From Takakia lepidozioides (Eukaryota > Streptophyta > Takakiopsida > Takakiales > Takakiaceae), in assembly GCA_030704615.1 (NCBI GenBank), contig CM060732.1:60119053-60183052 (forward strand): DNA of 64,000 nucleotides, given 5' to 3'. Made by a program: the position numbers and the translations under genes. The notes below the pieces were generated by a model, which did not search any database, was not told the DNA's origin, and was given only the letters and a program-made list of their open reading frames with translations. Positions 56,619 through 64,000 of this stretch are shown here, piece after piece; within the stretch, counting starts at the first letter, position 1, and each line of letters starts with the position of its first letter.

Positions 56619-59600
56619 TTAGATGTCAGCGAACGCATGGTAGTTGATGGAATCCAACACAATATATCGGATTCCTGCCATGGTAGTTACCAGTGTTAAA
56701 ATCACTGACAACACAATAACGAACCAATGCCATGTCTTCCGTTGCCATGTGAAGTGGTTGCCGTTCACCTGCCATAGCCAATTAGAGAGAGAGAGATACA
56801 GACAAAAGGGAAGAGATAAAAAAGTAAACTGAAGTTGCCTTTCAAATAACAGCATTGTAGACTTTGATTAACTACATTGCTGTGCTGTGAGGACGCAGAA
56901 AGAAAACAGAAGAGAGGGAGCGATTGCTTTTTCAATGTAGTAGCTAGTGGTTTGTACAACCTGAGTGTAGTCACAAAATGAGAGCCACTGCCTTTTGTCA
57001 GGAGCGGGACACTATTTTGCTCTCTCAGATTGCAATTGGGGCATGTCATGCCCTATTCACAGGCAAGAGAAACATGTTAATAACTTGGCTTCCGCTATAT
57101 TAAATAGAACTGTTAATTATGAATATTTCCCTACACAGAGGTTCAGAAAATTGTAATGCTCCAAGTGCAGGGTTACTTACCTTGAGGTACATATGGTGGA
57201 TGATGCCTGACTCAAGAGGGAAGGCAGCCAGAGCCCCTGTGAGGGAGACAAAATCCCCGAAGAAGGGAAGCAGGGCTCCCAAGAAAGTACTAAAAGTGAT
57301 GTAGGTCCCCCGTGTGATGATGCGCACTACAACACTATGAGCTGACCACTCATTCGCATTCTTTTGCATAAAATGTGTGTCCATGTATTCGTACATGGGT
57401 GTTGCATAGATCTGTATCCAAGGGTAAATTGCACCAGACACTTATTCAAAACAGTGATCCGAAGAAATTATCGAGGGTGAGAATGATCTCTATAGTTTCA
57501 TATCATTGCAGAGAACTAATTTCAGGAGGGAGTAAGGAATGGGGGAAGATGAAAGTTTCGGTTGGATTCGAGGAGTTGAATGAACTTGGAATACTTGGAA
57601 TCTATGAGCCAACTTATCAGGGCAATGAGTTACTTACATGCATGCAAATAATTGCTTGGAAGAAGGCCGCCACATTTGCAACTGTTACCCATGACTTGGG
57701 ACCAGAAAGAGAGCTCAGTAAGAATGGAGAGACTGCATTGCCGTATGCCCAGTAGCCCACAAATATGAGCACTATGAATGGGAAAGTCCCCAGTGTGAAC
57801 TGCATAGCGAGTGCTCTGTATATGTTTGTTGTTGAAGGCTGCTTAACTGTCGCCTGCCACATTAGATGATACTCAAGTGTAAATCTTGCCAGCAATTTGA
57901 AGTTATTTTGTAGTTTACAGGCTACTCATCAGGTAATACTATACATGTACGGCTGCAAGGCTATGGTGGTTAGCATTAGCAACTCTCCTCAAGACTCTTG
58001 ACCTGCACTGTCACTTGCTTTGTTTCAACTTCACTGGTACTCGTCTGTCTCCTAACCTCTCTTCCCCTTCTCCATCCCTCTTTCCCTTCTTTCTGTGTAC
58101 TTATCAGTGTGCTTAATGATATGCCATGCTGGTTCATTCTCAATCACCAAAGTCTAAGGTAGAAGAGGCAGGCACCTGCATCTCGGGAAGGATGCCTGTG
58201 TTGAATGCGAATGCAATGGTGGCCAAAGCTCCAATTGCATTCCAAGTTCTTGGTCCTGTTTTTCCCAGGACTGAGTAGTCCCGGGGCGCTGTAGCCTTCA
58301 GTCCTATAGCCACAAGAAAAAACAAGTAAGCCTCATGGTCTTGGAGTTGTGCACAGTCATACTCTTCTGGAGCAAATGGAGGAGGTGAAAGAGAGGTGCC
58401 AGGTGCATAATTAAGGCATGTAAATGTAGAAAAGACAATGAGACAAGTGCAAAGAGGAATACATACCATCAGAGATTGAAATGACAATAGCTATGGTAGT
58501 GTAGACAAAGCTGAGAAGCAGTGAAAAACCGGAGAAGAACCGCAAGGCATGCAAATGGGGCACTGCAAAGGCGAATATCCCCATGCAGGTTCCAGCTATG
58601 ACTATCCAAATAGGAAGCTTCATCTCTGGATGGTTATCACTGAATGCCATCCATATTGCCTGCACATTCCAAACATCCCGTTACAGTGCCATACTTTCGG
58701 AGCTTTCACCACACGTTGATGGATGTATGGAGGGCTCATGCTTTGTCCAGGGTATAGGTAGAAGATCCTGATCTACATGTGAACTGCCTTGAAGGCATTT
58801 GAGAGCCTGGGGAGAGTCAGCATAAAGAAATGTTATATTATAACGGCCTCGGGAAGCTCAACGAGAGAGAAAGAACGAAACACTTTAATGTAGAGGGGCC
58901 GGCCCTAGATCAAGAGAGAGAAAGAGGGAGGGACATACCTTAAGAGCTTCACCCGACAGTATTACGAGACCAATGTTGCCGATGCTTAGGTTCACATACT
59001 GCACCAACCAAGTTGTCTTGTACATTCTCCTACCTGCAGTAGTTTACATATCCAGCCAATCTCAAGCAACAATGTTCAAGTTTTCCGCTCGTTCTCAAGA
59101 ATCTAACGAGATTTTGGGATGGACTTCCAGGGGAACACATATAATTCAGCTTAAACTGTAGTTTCAAATGCTTAATCAATTGTTAACCCTATCTCCATAA
59201 TGCCATAAGAGAGGAGAACAGGTTAATTAGAAGGGCTCGCGGACGTACCGGCGACAACAAACCTATCCAGCTGCTGCCTATGCTTTGCTGGAAAATTGTG
59301 CACACAAGATTGAAATGCAGCATACTCAAAGGTAGGAGCAGATCAGACATACCATAGACACTGCCGGCTAGGTCACGGTACCGAATGTGGCGCTTTCCTC
59401 CAGTCTCATGGAGACTGCCCAGCAAGGAGTTGTTGTAGAAGGAGATGATGCCACCCCCGATGAAACATATTGGTCCCGCAATCCAACCTAGGAAGGACAT
59501 GATCAGTGCAGGATATCCCAATATGAAGGCGTTGTTGAGGGCCGCTACCAAATGGAATCCCACCTCCCACCATGTGTCTGCAGATCATCCCACGTGAAGT

Positions 59601-60100
59601 AGTCAGTTATGGCGAAGAGTACTGTGAAGACACACCTAAGGAAAGTCTGGTCTTTGTATATACTGCTACTGATTATGACTGGTAATAGTGTAATTGTGGA
59701 ACCTTGGAGAGGCAAAGAGATGGATGGTCAGTACTTAGTAGACACTAGGATGCAGTGTGACGTTTCCATACTCAGTTTCACTAGGTTTGTACAGATCAGA
59801 CTATCTCTACATCCTTCACCGCAACATATAGCCGCTTTGATCTACCACCTAATGCAATAAATTGTAGACTTAACTTGCAACTTAGAATGAAATGAGGTCG
59901 ATGCATATACAAGGCTGCAATTGCATCACTAATGAGGAAGGAGGAATCTTGCCTTGCCCGATGCGATGCACTGATGCGTCTGTTACCAAGGGCTCCGCGC
60001 TATCTTCTGGCGGGCACGGAGGACCGACGTGCAATCTACCTGCCTCTGTATCCACTGAGCTGAGGCGCTGGCTACTGCTCAGCATCTTGTTGAACTCCAT
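56619..60100 (-). CDS. ProT-like amino acid transporter (AAAP family), eight exons
   Basis: AAAP/ProT transporters are plasma-membrane H+ symporters for proline, betaine or GABA. Exons: 60100-59953, 59577-59353, 59033-58939, 58659-58467, 58303-58176, 57853-57638, 57411-57181, 56768-56619 (461 residues). A soluble N-terminus of ~50 residues precedes membrane helices. ProT-like landmarks are DTWWEVGFHLVAALNNAF, RHIRYRDLAGSVYGRRMY, LPEMQATVKQP, FIVLIFVGYWAYGNAVSP, PMYEYMDT and the terminal YHAFADI. Splice phases agree at every junction. Intron 1 uses a GC donor (CAAG|GCAAGA); all others are GT-AG. Substrate cannot be decided from sequence. Confidence 0.9.
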
Positions 60101-60179
60101 CGTGCTGCTGATTTGTGAGCTGTGGTGTTTTTGTGGGTACTTAAGTGCTAGCTAGATTATTTATACTAGAGCCCTCTCT

Positions 60180-60535
60180 TCCCCCGAGACAGCTGCTAAT
60201 GATGCTAGTCCTCCCTCCAAGACTCCCGTTGGCTGCTGAAAAATTCCAGTCTCTCCCTCCGAGACTCAGCGTCCTGCTACTCCTCCCTCCGAGACTCCCC
60301 TTGGCTGCTATCTCTCCCTCCGAGACTCAACGACTACTCAACGTCCTGCTACTCCTCCCTCCGAGACTCCCCTTGGCTGCTGTCTCTCCCTCCGCACGAC
60401 TACTCAACGTCTTGCTACTCCTCCCTCCGAGACTCCCCTTGGCTGCTGTCTCTCCCTCCGAGACTCAACGATTACTCAACGCAACGTCCTGCTAGTCCTC
60501 CCTCCGAGACTCCCATTGGCTGCTGAGAAATTCCA
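60180..60535. repeat. CTCCCTCCGAGACT tandem repeats upstream of the transporter gene
   Basis: The words CTCCCTCCGAGACT and TTGGCTGCTG recur at least seven times, in units of about 60-75 bp separated by variable CAACGACTACTCAACGTCCTG. The array starts about 80 bp upstream of the transporter ATG, so it occupies its promoter or 5' UTR region. Confidence 0.8.
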
Positions 60536-60940
60536 GTCTCTCCCTCCGAGGCCCAAGGACTACTCAACGAACGGCTCGACAGTTAATATTACCTAGTGTG
60601 AGCATCTACTGGTCGCCTTGTCCACACTGCATTCCCATTACCTGGTGCCCATCTAGTTCCCTCTCTCTCCCTCTTAGCCCGCTGTGAATTACTCCTCGTA
60701 GGAATCGGTTGCAGAGAACTACACAATCCGCCGCGACAGTCTCTCCCTCCGAGGCCCAACGACTACTCAACGAACGGCTCAACGACAGCTACTATTACCT
60801 AGTGTGAGCATCTACTGATCGCCTTGTCCACACTGCATTCTCATTACCTGGTGCCCATCTAGTTCTCTCTCTCTCTCCCTCTCAGCCCGCTGTGAATTAC
60901 TCCTGCTTAGGGATAGGTTGAGCACTACACAATCCGCGAC
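60536..60940. repeat. 203-bp tandem duplication upstream of the transporter gene
   Basis: 60536-60738 is repeated at 60739-60940 with small differences. Shared segments include CTCTCCCTCCGAGGCCCAA, TTACCTAGTGTGAGCATCTA and CCCGCTGTGAATTACTCCT. It shares the CTCCCTCCGAG word with the adjacent array, so both probably grew from the same sequence. Confidence 0.85.
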
Positions 60941-60968
60941 GCTCTGCTACAGCTCCAGTCCTCTGATT

Positions 60969-61310
60969 ATGGCAAGCACAACAGACAATCTGTCTGCATG
61001 CTCATGCTCAACTTCGCTGTCTCGCAGTCGTCTTCCTCCTCCCATACACGGAAGATCCAACCAACCACCGCCCGCGAGCACGCCACCCCCGCACACTAAT
61101 CTCGAGAAGAGCAACAAACAACCACCAAAGCTCGCCCCTTTGCCCAACCTGTCCCGCTCTTGGGGTCCACAATTTCATCCATCTCACAACATCCGTCCTT
61201 CAACTGTCAGCGAAGACCATCCATCCTATTATTTCACCGGCCGTTACTATCTACTTTCATTCGCTAATGGATGTAAAGAGGCGAACCATCCATACCCGAA
61301 ACTGTTTTGA
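60969..61310 (+). CDS. Possible Ser/Pro-rich short protein or first exon, unrecognised
   Basis: An open frame of 113 residues from ATG 60969 (MASTTDNLSACSCSTSLSR), rich in Ser, Pro and Asn. It could be the start of a plastid-targeted protein or chance coding in a pyrimidine-rich region. No domain is seen and no downstream exon could be found. Confidence 0.2.
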   Translation: MASTTDNLSACSCSTSLSRSRLPPPIHGRSNQPPPASTPPPHTNLEKSNKQPPKLAPLPNLSRSWGPQFHPSHNIRPSTVSEDHPSYYFTGRYYLLSFANGCKEANHPYPKLF

Positions 61311-62946
61311 AGCTTCATTCGTCCATAATTTGCGTACCGGTTCCATTAGGTGTACCATTTTATTTTTCGTTTTATTTTTAGTTGTCGTGCGTTCAATCTA
61401 AGGGCCACTTGTCCTTCTGGCTGGAAGCGGGGAAAGTGGATGAATATGGATGAATATGGATGAATTCGAAACAGAGTGGACGAAAAATCCTATTGTTAGC
61501 ACGGGCGCCCGTGCAGTGGCAGAATGCAGAGCACGGCCGCGGGCCGGGTCAGGGGAATGGACCCGTCCGGTCCACGGGCCGCGGGTCAGCCGACCCGTGA
61601 CATCGGCGCGGGCGCGGCAGTGGCGGGAAAGAATGCATGCGTCGGATGGGATGCATGTCATGTCATGTCATGGTGACGGTGATGTCGCTTAGCGGCGACG
61701 ACGGCGTCAGAGCGGACATGCACGAGAGAGCGATGGCGTCGGTGCAGACGTGCAGACGAGAAAGCAAAGCAAAGCGGCCTGCGATGAGGAGGACTGCCGC
61801 AGCCCTGCTGCACTCTTGTCGTGTTTCCCTTGCCCTTGTGCTACTCCAAATGGAGAGCAGAAAGTGGGCCATCTTCTCATGAACCGAAGAGCTTAAAAAC
61901 AGCTTCAATCTGAAGTCGTAAGATGGGCGTAAGATGTAGGTAGGATTGCAGTGGTTTGAGGGGGATGTAGCTTGATGCTCACTGTTTTGGACGTGGAAGG
62001 TTGCTCCGAGCTCGTGATGCTTGTCAGGTACGGCTGCTAATGACTGTGCACGAGGTGGATACATAAAGGACATTGACACAGCTCACAAGGTGATAGCCCG
62101 GGCAACTGTTTTGGCCAGATATGATTAGCTACCGACTTCATCTTGGGAGTTGGGTCTGGAGAGAGGCACAGCTTGTTTAACAGAACTCGTAATAAGTTAC
62201 AACAGAGCTACAGTTGCGTAGCCCAAAGAGCCGATGGACGGATGATCGAAGGACCGAAGTTAGGAACCTAAAGATGATTTCCTTCTGCTTCACCCAAATT
62301 TCACCCAGAGCACCCTGCTCTCGGGTGAGATTTCAGTTTGGAGTGTGGTTCATGTATACTAGTTTTTCATATAGTTTAACAAATCAGAAGATGGCGGACA
62401 AATTAGTACATGTTCCTGAACTGTCCAAAGTTCTGGAATTTTAAGCCTTCTGACAATTTCTGAGTTGTAGTCATCTCCTACTTGTACTCCACGGCTTGAT
62501 AACATTGGCTTTTTGAGGGTGATGGAGTGACTCCATTAGATGTCAGAGCTTGTCCAAACAAAGATTCCTTCACGCATTATGATGAACAAATGTTGCAATG
62601 GCTGCCTCAGAATTGACACTCCTATCTGGGCTGACATGAGCTATCCAACAGGCTTAAATGCATCCTTTTATGGGGCCCTGAAAAATGTGGAAGCCATAGT
62701 CAAATAGAAACAGATGCAATCTAAATATTCTCATGCAAATGCACATACATGCAGTGATTTACATAGAGCTCTTTCGCTCACTTGCTTTACGATTTCCTTG
62801 CAATTTTCCTAGACTGGGAATGGAGACCATGGGTAAGGCCTAGCTATGCAAAATCTCGACAAGTGCCCTTTACAAATATTGAAATGTACAGTGTTGAATT
62901 GCATATGGCAAAGTCCATCAGGGTGGTACACAGTACTGCTGCGCAC
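61311..62946. other. Intergenic, with a GC-rich CpG-dense patch
   Basis: 61500-61630 is strongly GC-rich, unlike anything else in the window outside the retrotransposon, and contains inverted GGACCCGTCCGG/CCACGGGCCGCGGG-like words. Open frames there have no family match. The 3' UTR of the LysM gene probably occupies the right end. Confidence 0.4.
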
Positions 62947-64000
62947 TTATCTCCCCAGTCGGACATCCTCAGTCTCTGCTTCCTCTGCCTCTGGTACCAA
63001 AATGACATCACCTGCATGATTCAAATGCCCTCTGTATGTTAACCCAACACTAAATCAGAGGTGACCAAAACCACCATCAACACATATTGGTGACCTTCCA
63101 CACAAACCACATGGGCTTTATCTTGACCAATGTAACTTTGGAAACTGCAAGCAACCATAATATCGTCGCATTAAGTTGTTTCTCAGTGCAAGATTTCCTC
63201 AAGCCATACAATCTGGCGTGAGCTACAAAAATTCCACTACCACTTGTAGTGTGCAAGTCTCATAAAAGATTACAAATCTTGCAAGGGACTGAAACACACC
63301 CAGAGTATTGATGGTTTAATTTAACACTCTGTTTCAAATCATCAGGCCGCAGTTACCTTCTTTGTAAGTTTTCTTCGTAAGTCCGAGCTGTGCTATTCAT
63401 TCCATACCTTGCAACATCACAGCTACATTTTATTCATATGATACCAATGATACTCTACCTGAAACAATAAAATTGGGATCTTCTATCCCATTGGCAGCCT
63501 GCAGAGCCTGAATCTTTGTACCAAATTTGCGAGACAGAGCATACAGCGTGTGCCCCTGCAAAATCAACACAAACCACAAACGAGCAACATGGTGGGACAT
63601 GTGACATTGCCTTACAGCCCACATCCTCTCTCTGACATGTAAGGCAAGCAGCCATGATCACTCATATGTAGCCCAACCTACTCAAGAAACAAGGAATCTA
63701 TGGAAAACTCAATCCCTTTTACGTAGCTGCTCACTCAGTGTATGGAATCTGAGGGTCTGAGACACTTCACTCCTGTCTGAAAATGTCCTTGTTACATTAG
63801 CCTTGGAAAAGAACTATTGCAGTGTTCACCAGTTCAACCTTATACTTTGTGTACCAATATTCATTTTCAGTAACAGATCCTCGTCCCCGCAACTTTGGGA
63901 GGATAAATATAGACTGCAATGAAAGGGATGGAGAATAACTTCTTGATCACATATGTCTTTGGAACCCATACCTCCTGTCCTGGGACAATGTGAGTATGTA
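62947..64000 (-). CDS. LysM-domain protein, C-terminal part (gene continues beyond the window)
   Basis: Three exons on the minus strand: >64000-63972, 63555-63459, 63011-62947. Together they encode one LysM domain: HIVPGQE, then GHTLYALSRKFGTKIQALQ, AANGIEDPNFIVSG and DVILVP. A short acidic tail (EAEEAETEDVRLGR) and TAA follow. Phases agree at both junctions and both introns are GT-AG. LysM modules bind N-acetylglucosamine polymers such as chitin or peptidoglycan fragments. With one terminal LysM and no visible kinase or transmembrane segment this may be a small LysM protein, but the N-terminus is outside the window. Confidence 0.8.

Overview
The window is nuclear DNA from a land plant. It holds intron-bearing class III peroxidase, GDSL esterase/lipase, ProT-type amino acid transporter and LysM genes, an intronless DYW-class PPR gene, and a plant-type initiator tRNA-Met. 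Everything between them is dense transposon sequence. The PPR style and the TE content would suit a seed-free plant (lycophyte, fern or bryophyte). That is an inference; nothing here fixes the species.

Layout. 1-3.1 kb: the decayed end of an hAT transposon. 3.1-10.4 kb: small repeats, a SINE, tRNA-iMet (minus), an intronless NET-domain gene, and unrecognised sequence. 10.4-24.3 kb: two same-strand class III peroxidases with matching exon structure, a relic of a third copy, and the PPR gene between them. A nonautonomous hAT element with a perfect 8-bp target duplication lies before the second peroxidase. 24.3-30.6 kb: only repeats, including a foldback element with long inverted arms, a second long-inverted-repeat pair, and another hAT element with a perfect 8-bp target duplication nested inside that pair.

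30.6-45.4 kb is the centrepiece. A PIF/Harbinger DNA transposon is split by a young 12.2-kb Ty3/gypsy-type retrotransposon. The retrotransposon encodes Gag with zinc knuckles, an aspartic protease, a C5-cytosine DNA methyltransferase, reverse transcriptase, RNase H and integrase, and ends in a PHD finger. It therefore appears to carry its own DNA-methylation writer and a chromatin reader. A UAG stop in a UAG-CAR-YYA readthrough context separates the methyltransferase from the RT part. A one-base shift breaks the methyltransferase in this copy. Its terminal repeats are arranged in a permuted, non-canonical way, and its 5' leader carries two tandem-repeat arrays.

45.4-64 kb: a full SINE, a 103-bp hAT-like MITE, a five-exon GDSL esterase/lipase (minus), an eight-exon ProT-like transporter (minus) with a GC-AG first intron and tandem repeats upstream, and the 3' end of a LysM gene (minus) that runs off the right edge.

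Splice sites were placed by eye from GT/GC-AG signals, reading phase and family conservation. Family names rest on motif recognition, not database searches.
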